Below, piece by piece: positions 52,755 to 60,924 of a stretch of 64,000 nucleotides of DNA (within the stretch, counting starts at the first letter, position 1; the number at the start of each line of letters is the position of its first letter). Source of the DNA: Paenibacillus sp. Root444D2 (lineage in GTDB: Bacteria; Bacillota; Bacilli; Paenibacillales; NBRC-103111); contig NZ_LMEO01000014.1 of NCBI RefSeq assembly GCF_001426375.1, positions 1 through 64,000 of the forward strand, in the 5' to 3' direction. Made by a program: the position numbers and the translations under genes. The notes below the pieces were generated by a model, which did no database searches, had not been told where the DNA came from, and worked only from the letters and a program-made list of their open reading frames with translations.

Positions 52755-54098
52755 ATGAAGAATTTAGTGAAAAAGGGAGTCGTCGTTTTATTAATTACGG
52801 GTGTTGCAGCGGGATGCACGTCGAATCCCAAGCCGCAAGCCGGCGGAGAAGCAGCAGGAGGCGGTAACGCCAAGCCAGTGACGCTAACCATGTGGGCAGG
52901 CACGGGGTTTAAGGATATTGAAGGCTACGATAGCAAGAATTATGGAGATTGGGAGAAGCAGAAGGCAGGAGAATTCCAAAAGCTGCACCCGAATGTAACG
53001 GTGAAAGTCGAATCCGTGCCGTTCTCAGACATCGAGCAGAAGGTTAACGTAGCTGTCGCGGGCAATAATCCTCCAGATGTTTTGTACGATAACATACCGA
53101 TTCGGATCAGCAAGCATGCGCGAAACGGTGTGTTAGAAGAGCTTGATGATGTCGTGAAAGAGGATAAGGCAGACTGGAAAGAAGCGTTTCTCAACATGGG
53201 TACGATCAATGGGAAGTTGCTTGCGCTACCTTTAGGGAGTGTTCCGCAGGTTGTCTTCTTGAATAAAACCATTTTCGAGAAAAAAGGGGTATCTGTGCCG
53301 CAGGATCGCTCTTGGACTTGGAATGAAATGAAGGACGCCTTAAAGAAGGTGGCCGATAAAAATACGTATGGCATCGCTTATTTTGCCAAAAGCGAGCAAG
53401 CGGACCAACTGATGGTCAGCAATTTGCTTTCTGCCGGCGCCCAGTGGGCGAACAAGGATTTCACGCAGTACACCGTTAACAGTCCCGAAGGTGTCGAAGC
53501 ACTAACCTTCATGCTGAGCCTTCAAGACGAAGGGCTGGTTGCCCCAGGTACCGCCACCATGGATGTAAATGCGAATTTTGAGCTATTCAAGCAAGGCAAG
53601 CTGGCCGTTTTGAATCACACATCACCAGTATACGGTGATCTGGAAGTTGGGAAGAAGAATGGCGCGGTCGATCCGTCCGTGGAGCCGTTCGGAATCATCC
53701 CCGTCGTGAAAGAAGGGGTGACGCCTCGGATCACAGTTACTGGCGAAAACGGGTACGCGATTTTTAAACAGAACGATTCGGAAAAGAAAAAAATGGCTAT
53801 CGAGTTCGTGAAGTTTTTGACCAAGCCGGAAAATATTAAAGCGATTAACAAGGCGACTTATGGGATAGCAGCGCGCAAGTCAGGCACTTACGAGATTCAG
53901 AATAAAGATGCCTCCCAGTTGTTCGAGCAGCTTAACAAATTGGAAATCGTCGATTTAGGTAAGAACAGAGCGTACTTCTCTACGCTAAGACAAAAGTTTT
54001 ATCCGGAAATGCAAGCCGCTTTTCTGAAAGCAAAGAGTCCGAAACAGGCACTTGACGATTTCGTGAAAAATGCAAACGAACTGGCAGCCAAGAAGTGA
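52755..54098 (+). CDS. Sialic-acid locus ABC solute-binding lipoprotein
   Basis: 447 residues from ATG 52755 (AGGGGTGAC upstream). Lipobox VAAGC, Gly-rich spacer, family 1 binding-protein body (TLTMWAGTGFKDIEGYDSKNYGDWEKQKAGEF, PQVVFLNKTIFEKKG, VTGENGYAIFKQND). Delivers the sugar to the two permeases that follow. Sialic acid as ligand is inferred from nanA and nanQ. Confidence 0.9.
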   Translation: MKNLVKKGVVVLLITGVAAGCTSNPKPQAGGEAAGGGNAKPVTLTMWAGTGFKDIEGYDSKNYGDWEKQKAGEFQKLHPNVTVKVESVPFSDIEQKVNVAVAGNNPPDVLYDNIPIRISKHARNGVLEELDDVVKEDKADWKEAFLNMGTINGKLLALPLGSVPQVVFLNKTIFEKKGVSVPQDRSWTWNEMKDALKKVADKNTYGIAYFAKSEQADQLMVSNLLSAGAQWANKDFTQYTVNSPEGVEALTFMLSLQDEGLVAPGTATMDVNANFELFKQGKLAVLNHTSPVYGDLEVGKKNGAVDPSVEPFGIIPVVKEGVTPRITVTGENGYAIFKQNDSEKKKMAIEFVKFLTKPENIKAINKATYGIAARKSGTYEIQNKDASQLFEQLNKLEIVDLGKNRAYFSTLRQKFYPEMQAAFLKAKSPKQALDDFVKNANELAAKK

Positions 54099-54145
54099 GA
54101 AAAATGTTTATCGAAGTATATTCAGAAGAATACGGTCTGTGAAGT

Positions 54146-54190
54146 CACTTCGTCCTAGTCTGTCTCACAGTACTGGGACGAAAGTGTTTT
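54146..54190 (+). terminator. Intra-operon hairpin between binding protein and permease
   Basis: CACTT-CGTCC-AGT / ACT-GGACG-AAGTG, with small mismatches, followed by TTTT. Same position as in the other sugar operons of the window. Confidence 0.7.
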
Positions 54191-54232
54191 AACTGCCTAC
54201 GATATGATGAAGATAGTTGAGGTGATTTGCAG

Positions 54233-55096
54233 ATGAAGCTTCGTGAATTGATGTGGAGTTATTTTTTTATCGGGCCTAACCTGGTATTTTTAACTGTTTT
54301 TATGATTCTTCCGTTATTTTATACGTTTTACTTAAGCTTTTTTGAAGCTGACATTTATTCCTCCACTTTCGTTGGATTGGAAAATTACCGTAGTTTATTC
54401 GGGGAAGAGTTGTTTCGCAAAGCGTTTGTCAACACGTTTTATTTCGTTCTGATCATCGTTCCCTGCGTCGTCGTCATTTCGTTAGTCTTCGCCGCATTGA
54501 TGCAGGGATTCCATAAGCTTGGCAAAAGCTTTTTTCGACTCGTGTTTTATTTGCCGGTGGTCAGCACGCCGGTCGTACTTTCCTTGGTCTGGGGCTGGAT
54601 GTATAATCCTAGCTTTGGCATTATCAAGTATTTTTCAGAGAAGCTCGGTTTCGGTGCGGTTGATGTGTTTTCAGGGCAGTTGAGCGCGATTCTAGCGCTA
54701 TCCGGGGTTGTTCTCACTTGGATGGTCGGTCAGCCTATTATCTTGTATTTGTCGGCGATGGATGGCGTATCGAAAGAGTTGTATGAAGCTGCTGAAATCG
54801 ATGGTGCTGGTCCGCTGCGATCGTTCTTTAGTATCACGCTTCCGATGATTTCCCATACAACGGTATTAATTGTGATCACCTCGACCATTAGCGTGTTCCA
54901 AATATTCGTCGTCATCCATTTGCTTACTGGCGGCGGTCCGTATCATGGAACGGAATCACTCGTGTACACCATTTACCGGACAGCTTTCGTATCTCTGGAA
55001 TTTGGTAAAGCATCGGCTCAAAGCGTCGTCCTGTTTTTTATTATTTTAGTAATCTCGCTGCTGCAATTCCGACTCATGAAATCCAAATCGGACTAA
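54233..55096 (+). CDS. ABC transporter permease (MalF type)
   Basis: 287 residues from ATG 54233 (GAGGTGA upstream). Six TM helices, EAA loop YEAAEIDGAGPLRSFFSITLPMI. Intact partner of the frameshifted permease that follows. Confidence 0.92.
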   Translation: MKLRELMWSYFFIGPNLVFLTVFMILPLFYTFYLSFFEADIYSSTFVGLENYRSLFGEELFRKAFVNTFYFVLIIVPCVVVISLVFAALMQGFHKLGKSFFRLVFYLPVVSTPVVLSLVWGWMYNPSFGIIKYFSEKLGFGAVDVFSGQLSAILALSGVVLTWMVGQPIILYLSAMDGVSKELYEAAEIDGAGPLRSFFSITLPMISHTTVLIVITSTISVFQIFVVIHLLTGGGPYHGTESLVYTIYRTAFVSLEFGKASAQSVVLFFIILVISLLQFRLMKSKSD

Positions 55097-55135
55097 AATA
55101 ACAGCGTAGATTAGGGTAGAGGAGAATTGAAGCAG

Positions 55136-55944
55136 ATGAAATTACAGATTGTTTCCAGGTATGCGTTGCTTTTGTTGGCTTCAATCGTTTTTGTTTTCCC
55201 GTTATATTGGATGATTACAGGCTCCTTTAAAACTCAGGTATCGATCTGGGCTACTCCCCCGGAATGGATCCCATCCCAGTTCAGACTTCTTAACTATGAG
55301 CATATTTTCTCCACGACGCCAGCGACGCTGTGGTTGTTCAATAGTGTGTTTACAAGCTTGGTAACTGTCGTTTTTGTCGTTGTTTTCTCAGCAATGGCGG
55401 GATACGCGTATGCCAAAAAGAAATTTCCCGGTGATAAATTATTTTTCCTCGTCGTCATTGGGACGATGATGATGCCGACTCAGGTTACACTTGTTCCTTT
55501 GTACATTATTTGCAGAGAGCTCGGTTTGATTGACAGCTACTTGGGGGTCATCCTGCCTGCGATCGCCTTTCCGTTCGGGGTGTTCATTGTACGGCAGTTT
55601 GCCAAATCGAAATTGTTGAATCAGCGAGAATAGACGGCGCCGGCGAAATTCGCTTGTTTGCAACGATCTTACTGCCGCTCCTCCTGCCAGCGCTTGGGGC
55701 GCTATCGATTTTCGCCTTTATGCACACGTGGAACGATTATTTATGGCAGCTTATTATTTTGCAATCCAAGGAGAAGCTGACGCTCCCTCTCGGCATCTCG
55801 ACGATTACGTATTCCGAGAACAACGTGAATTACGGCTATGCCATGGCGGGGGCGTCGTTGGCGGCCATTCCGATGATCGTTTTTTTCCTAATGCTGCAGC
55901 GAAGCTTTATTAAAGGAATCACGTTAGGATCCGTAAAAGGATAG
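55136..55944 (+). pseudogene. ABC transporter permease (MalG type), frameshifted
   Basis: N-terminal part in one frame (55136 to about 55612: five TM segments, up to FIVRQFAKS), then a switch to the next frame, where the EAA loop ESARIDGAGEIRLFATILLPLLL, the last TM helices and the typical end GITLGSVKG follow. The break lies at 55606-55617, just before the EAA loop. Compared with the family pattern SIPxE(I/L), about three residues plus one base are missing, so a 10-base deletion fits better than a single-base sequencing error. If real, this importer has lost its second permease. Start ATG 55136 follows GAGGAGA. Confidence 0.8.
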
Positions 55945-56062
55945 GCAGACGGCCATTACTTGAGAAAGAAGACCTGTGGCTTGCCATCTTGGTCTTCTTC
56001 TTGTGCTTCGATGTAACAACGCATCGATCTCGGGTTATAATTGTGTAATGGGGGTTGATTGT

Positions 56063-57640
56063 GTGAAAATCATTGTCGTTGAAGACGAGGTAGACATCTT
56101 AAGGGGAATTCAGGAGGTCATTGACCACAGCCAGCTGCCCTTTGAACAAGTTTTCGCGGTTCACACGGCCGAGGAGGCTTTGGAGCTAATCGAACAATAC
56201 AGACCGGAAATCATTTTAACAGATATTCTGCTGCCGGAGATGACTGGTTTAGATATGTTGGAGTCCGTGAAAGCGTTGGCATACGGGCCAAAAGTCATTG
56301 TGATCAGCAGCTACAATAATTTTATATATGCCCAGCGCAGTATTCAATTGGGAGCGATCGACTATATTCTAAAGCCGATCCATAAAGAGGAGCTTGCCGA
56401 AAAAATCGGTGTCGTATATGACATGGTTCAACGCGAACTTATCAGTCAGGACCAGATTAAGAATCAAATCGCTTATGCCCGTCTAGGCACAGAAGCGCTG
56501 CAGGAAAAGTTTGTGCAGGGGCTGTGTATGCAAAAGACGGCACTGCAGGAGCATATTCATCACCGGCTTCAGGTATGGGGTATGCAGTGGCTGGAGACGG
56601 ATTCGTACGTATTGATTTCGTTAAGCATAAATAGGGAAGATGTACGAGGCAAGCAGGATAAGGATATGAATCTGGACTTGTTTGCCATCGGTAATATTGC
56701 GGATGAAATTTTGAAGAGCTACCAGCCTTCCGTGATCATTCGCAGCATTCATCATGACTGGGTCATCCTTACCGCGTGGGAGCAGGAACTGTCGATTGCG
56801 CAAGATATCCACGAAAGGGTGTTGAAATATCAGAAAATCATTCCCGCTATTGGAATCAGCGAACGGCAGCACTCCTTTCAAGCCATATCGGAAGCGTACG
56901 AACAGTCGCGCAAGGCGTTAAAGGTCGCATTAATGAACAGCAATCAACGAATCGCCAGTTACGCTGATATTATTGATCGGATTGACCATGAGGACATTGG
57001 GCTCGTCAGACAATGGGTTGCTGAGGCGGTGCTGGGAGGGGATGCGGAAGTCGTAAGCTTGTGGCTGGAGGAAATGATCCATCGCTTCATCCTAGACAGA
57101 GATGTAAGTAAGACTGGTGATTTGTCGATCAAATGCTTCGAATGGATCTTGGAGGTTCATTCCTGTCTAGCTGAAAAGGTGGATATGGAAATCAGTCATT
57201 TTCCGCTGGAACTGTGGGAAAAGGCGGAGCGCTGCCCAACCGTGGACGATTTGAAGCGGCTGCTGCGGGATCATCTGAGCGAGCTGATGAAGCTTGTCGC
57301 CGATCAACAGCATCCCAGCTTGCCTAACTTTATGATCGATAAAGCGAAGCGGATCATCGACGGGAAGTACGGGGAAGCGATCACTCTGCAGAGCGTAGCC
57401 GACGAGCTGAGCATTCACCCGGTGTCGCTGAGTAAGCTGTTCAAGAAAGAGACAGGACAAAATTTTTTGGATTATTTAACAGAAATCCGCATCGAGCAAG
57501 CGAAGCGTATGCTGCGCGACACGAACTTGAAAATCTATGAAATTGCCGAGAAAATTGGTTATCAGGAAATCCAATATTTCGGTAAGCTGTTCAAGAAAAG
57601 AACGAACATGACCCCAAAGGAGTTCAGATACGGGAGATGA
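56063..57640 (+). CDS. YesN-type response regulator of the sialic-acid locus
   Basis: 525 residues from GTG 56063, which has GGGGGT 7 bases upstream and opens the receiver (VKIIVVEDEVD); longer starts at 55976 and 56048 exist. Asp in ILTDILLPE, Ser in ISSYNNF, Lys in LKPIHKEE; long linker; AraC output (about 425-523; ITLQSVADELSIHPVSLS, IYEIAEKIGYQEIQYF, TNMTPKEFR). The stop overlaps the kinase start. Confidence 0.91.
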   Translation: MKIIVVEDEVDILRGIQEVIDHSQLPFEQVFAVHTAEEALELIEQYRPEIILTDILLPEMTGLDMLESVKALAYGPKVIVISSYNNFIYAQRSIQLGAIDYILKPIHKEELAEKIGVVYDMVQRELISQDQIKNQIAYARLGTEALQEKFVQGLCMQKTALQEHIHHRLQVWGMQWLETDSYVLISLSINREDVRGKQDKDMNLDLFAIGNIADEILKSYQPSVIIRSIHHDWVILTAWEQELSIAQDIHERVLKYQKIIPAIGISERQHSFQAISEAYEQSRKALKVALMNSNQRIASYADIIDRIDHEDIGLVRQWVAEAVLGGDAEVVSLWLEEMIHRFILDRDVSKTGDLSIKCFEWILEVHSCLAEKVDMEISHFPLELWEKAERCPTVDDLKRLLRDHLSELMKLVADQQHPSLPNFMIDKAKRIIDGKYGEAITLQSVADELSIHPVSLSKLFKKETGQNFLDYLTEIRIEQAKRMLRDTNLKIYEIAEKIGYQEIQYFGKLFKKRTNMTPKEFRYGR

Positions 57641-59264
57641 AAACGTTAAGAATCAGCAACCTTACCTTGTTCGTTAAAATGTTCATCCTCCTGTTTCTAT
57701 CCGTTTCATTGCCGGTTACGATTCTTGGAGTGTGGTACTTTAACAAATCCAGTGAGCAAATCGAGCATGTCACATCCGCCTTGCTGATGGAAAATTTGCA
57801 GCAAAACCGTCTGCGTATCGAGCAGTTTTTCAGGCAAACGGAACTTCATTCGGAGTCGATCATCGCTTCCCAGAAGCTGGAGGTGCTTGATAATGAGCTG
57901 GAGGATCGGCTTTTTCTAAGCAGATCACTTTCGTTAATGAACGAATTAAAGGGAAGCTACGAGCTAACTATTTACCCTGCTGATGAAATGAGGTATAGAA
58001 CTTATTCTTTATTGATTCAATCCGGAGTGAAGTCGCCTAACTCAGAGTGGATTGAAAAGGCGATCCAACTTAAGGGGAAGGGCTATTGGTATTTCGATAA
58101 CAATTCGTTTATTTTTGCAAGAATGATCCGAGCGATGTCTGATCTGCGGCCTTTGGCAGTTATTCAATTGAGCTTTCCAGCAACTCTTGTCAACCAGCAG
58201 ATCCTGTCGCCAGCGGAGTACCCGAACTTTCAGCATTATATCGTCGACGACGAGCTTGAAACCGTTCTGCTTGCCGGCAAGGATAGGACACTGTATCCGA
58301 AAGAGGATTTTTTCCTTTCGGAAATTCCGCTCGCCGATCTTCCATGGAAGCTGGTCGCTGGCATTCCCGAGAAAGATTTAATCGGTCCAGTTGAAACGAT
58401 CAAACGCTTCTCTCTGGTGCTAGTGCTGGCGAGCATAGGATTAATTTCGATGCTGCTTGCGCTGATAACGAACAGCTTTATTTCCCCGATCAAATATATC
58501 GTAGGCCAAATGAAAAAAGTCCAATTGGGGCAGCTTGTACCGAGCGGGAGGTACGGAGAACGAAGCGATGAAATCGGCCAGCTGGCCAGAGGGTATAATT
58601 CCTTGATTTTCGGCTTACAGGAACTGCTCGCGACGACCAAGCAGATGGAGTCTGAGAAGTCTAAAACGGAAATGCAAATGTTGATTCATCAGATCAATCC
58701 GCATTTTCTGTACAATACGTTGGACGCAATTAAATGGCGAGCAGATCACGTAAAGGAAGAAACGATTGCGGAGATGGTCACATCGCTAAGTAATTTAATC
58801 AGATACAGCATCAATAACGGGGAAGAGTTCACCACCGTCGAGCGGGAAATTGAGCATGTCAAAAGCTATCTTAGCATCGAGTCGCTGCGAAATCATGAGA
58901 CTTTCCAGGTCGTAATCAACGTTCAGCCGCGTGCCTTGAATGTGCCGATTTTAAAATTAATCATCCAGCCGCTTGTAGAAAATTCGGTGCGGCACGGATT
59001 GAGCAAGCTATCGTCCGGACAGGGCAAAATTCTCGTTCGTGTGTTTATCGAGGGGGAAGAACTGGTGTGTACGGTAGAGGATAACGGTCCAGGCGTCTCC
59101 GAAGAAGTGCAAGTCCGAATGATAAAGCCGAATCTGCCGTCGGGGTAGGACTATATAATGTCAATCGCAGGCTGAATATCCGATTCGGCTCCCACTATGG
59201 GGTGTCCCTGACCAACAGGGAAAATGGCGGATGCAAGGTGACGATTCGCCATCCTTTGATGTAA
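57637..59264 (+). pseudogene. YesM-type histidine kinase, frameshifted at the G2 box
   Basis: Open for 503 codons: TM about 10-32, dCache-like sensor, TM about 262-285, HAMP, QINPHFLYNTLDA (His356), LQPLVENSVRHG, EDNGPGVSEE, then PNLPSG and a stop at 59146-59148. The missing end is present in another frame from 59145: VGLYNVNRRLNIRFG...CKVTIRHPLM, to TAA 59262-59264. One G missing from the GGGG at 59142-59145 explains it. Without the end, the ATP lid/G2 box is lost and the kinase would be inactive. A homopolymer sequencing error is a serious alternative. Confidence 0.85.
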
Positions 59265-59297
59265 ACGGGCTTAGAAAAAATCAGGAGGTGAATGGGA

Positions 59298-60902
59298 TTG
59301 TACAAACTGCTTATTGTTGAAGATGAAGAGATTTTTAGGAGAGTGCTGCCAACCATTATTGATTGGAATTCCATTGGTTTTGAAGTAGCAGGGGTATGCG
59401 AAAATGGATACAAGGCTCTGGAGTTCTTAGACAAAACAGAAGTAGATGCTATTCTGACGGATATACGTATGCCCGTATTTAATGGTCTTGAATTGGCTAT
59501 TGAAGTAAAAAGCAGGTTCCCAAACACGAAGGTTACCTTATTCAGTGCTTTCAATGAATTTGACTATGCAAGGAAAGGCATCGAGTGTGGGGTGTATGGA
59601 TATATTTTAAAATCCGATGGGGAAGATGAAATTGTTAATCATTTTACAAAGCTAAAAGGAGTTTTACAAAAAGAAAATCAAATCCGTATGGATAGTGATG
59701 ATGTTTGGAGGCAGCGGGAAACCCTCTTTAAAGAAATGATGGAAAATCATTCGGATATGGATGAGAAAGCGGTTGCAATGGTTCAGAGAGTTGGTATTTT
59801 TGTTAAGAATAAAGATTACCGCATGACTTTGTTTCGAATGGATGAATACAAACATATGACCTTCTATTCCGGGGCGGACAGAGCGCGTAGTATCCAGGAG
59901 TTTATCCGCGGGTATTTATATGAAAATATTGAAATTCAAAATAAAGGGATGGTTATCTCGTTAAATGAGATGTTCTGTGTTGTATGGACGCTTCCTGAAA
60001 AAGATTTTGTGCAAACTGTAACTGAAGTCTATGAGAATTTGAAGGAAGAGCTAGGCATTTATAAAAAAAATGAAGAAGAATGCCTTGAGATTTCTTGTGT
60101 TATTGGAAGTATGGCAGCTAATTTAGATGAACTTTGTAATTCGTATACAGCCATAAGAGATTCATTCCTGCACAAAGCTTATATGGGCAACTGTATGATT
60201 CACTATAGTGAACTAGATCATAACAGTAAGCGGATATTTACCTTCACGGAAGAAGAAAGGCAGATGAAAGAAATCATGACGCTTGTTACTGGCAAAGCGC
60301 ATGTAAAATTAATGGAGTATCTGGATACACTCAAAAATCAATTTATTGATTCCAAATTTACGGATATGGATATGATTTCAGGTTTTGCTGTTAAGATAGT
60401 TTTAACTATAGTGGGCGAATTGGGAGAAATGGGGAAAAAAACAGATGCGTTTTTAGAAAAATCTAACTATATGATAAAGGAACTAGGATATTGTGAGACG
60501 ATTGTAATGATTTTCAAGAAGTTGGAAGCGTTTACTATAGAGGTCTTTGATTTACTTAATGATGAGAACAATATGAAAAACAGAAGGATTGTTGATGAAG
60601 CCCTGGCGTATTTAAGGAAAAATTATTCGGGTCAACTAAGCCTTGAGGAATTAGCGAGGTATGTAAATGTTCATCCAGTACATCTTTCCAGACTTTTCAG
60701 TAAGGATACAGGAAAAACATTTAAACATATCCTCACTGAAGTGCGAATTGAAGAAGCAAAAAGGCTTCTAAAGGATATAAACTATAGAGTCTATGAAATA
60801 TCTAGTATGGTTGGTTATGAGAAACCCCGTTATTTTAGTGAACTTTTCAGAAACGTCACAGGACTTACGCCATTGGAATACAGAGAAAAATACAAAGGGT
60901 GA
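59298..60902 (+). CDS. YesN-type response regulator
   Basis: 534 residues. TTG 59298 is preferred: AGGAGGTG (59283-59290) is 7 bases before it and it opens LYKLLIVEDEE; the ATG at 59292 is only 1 base from the site. Receiver with Asp in ILTDIRMPV, Ser in FSAFNEFD, Lys in ILKSDGED (no K-P pair). AraC output domain about 430-530 (LSLEELARYVNVHPVHLS, VYEISSMVGYEKPRYF, TGLTPLEYR). Clearly AT-richer than the preceding genes. Pairs with the kinase that follows. Confidence 0.92.
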   Translation: MYKLLIVEDEEIFRRVLPTIIDWNSIGFEVAGVCENGYKALEFLDKTEVDAILTDIRMPVFNGLELAIEVKSRFPNTKVTLFSAFNEFDYARKGIECGVYGYILKSDGEDEIVNHFTKLKGVLQKENQIRMDSDDVWRQRETLFKEMMENHSDMDEKAVAMVQRVGIFVKNKDYRMTLFRMDEYKHMTFYSGADRARSIQEFIRGYLYENIEIQNKGMVISLNEMFCVVWTLPEKDFVQTVTEVYENLKEELGIYKKNEEECLEISCVIGSMAANLDELCNSYTAIRDSFLHKAYMGNCMIHYSELDHNSKRIFTFTEEERQMKEIMTLVTGKAHVKLMEYLDTLKNQFIDSKFTDMDMISGFAVKIVLTIVGELGEMGKKTDAFLEKSNYMIKELGYCETIVMIFKKLEAFTIEVFDLLNDENNMKNRRIVDEALAYLRKNYSGQLSLEELARYVNVHPVHLSRLFSKDTGKTFKHILTEVRIEEAKRLLKDINYRVYEISSMVGYEKPRYFSELFRNVTGLTPLEYREKYKG

Positions 60903-60924
60903 CCTGAATTTATGAGGAGTTTGC

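Noticed and set aside
59149-59297. Separate small gene after the kinase
   Set aside because: The frame is the displaced C-terminus of the kinase (G2 box and end of the ATPase domain), not an independent gene.
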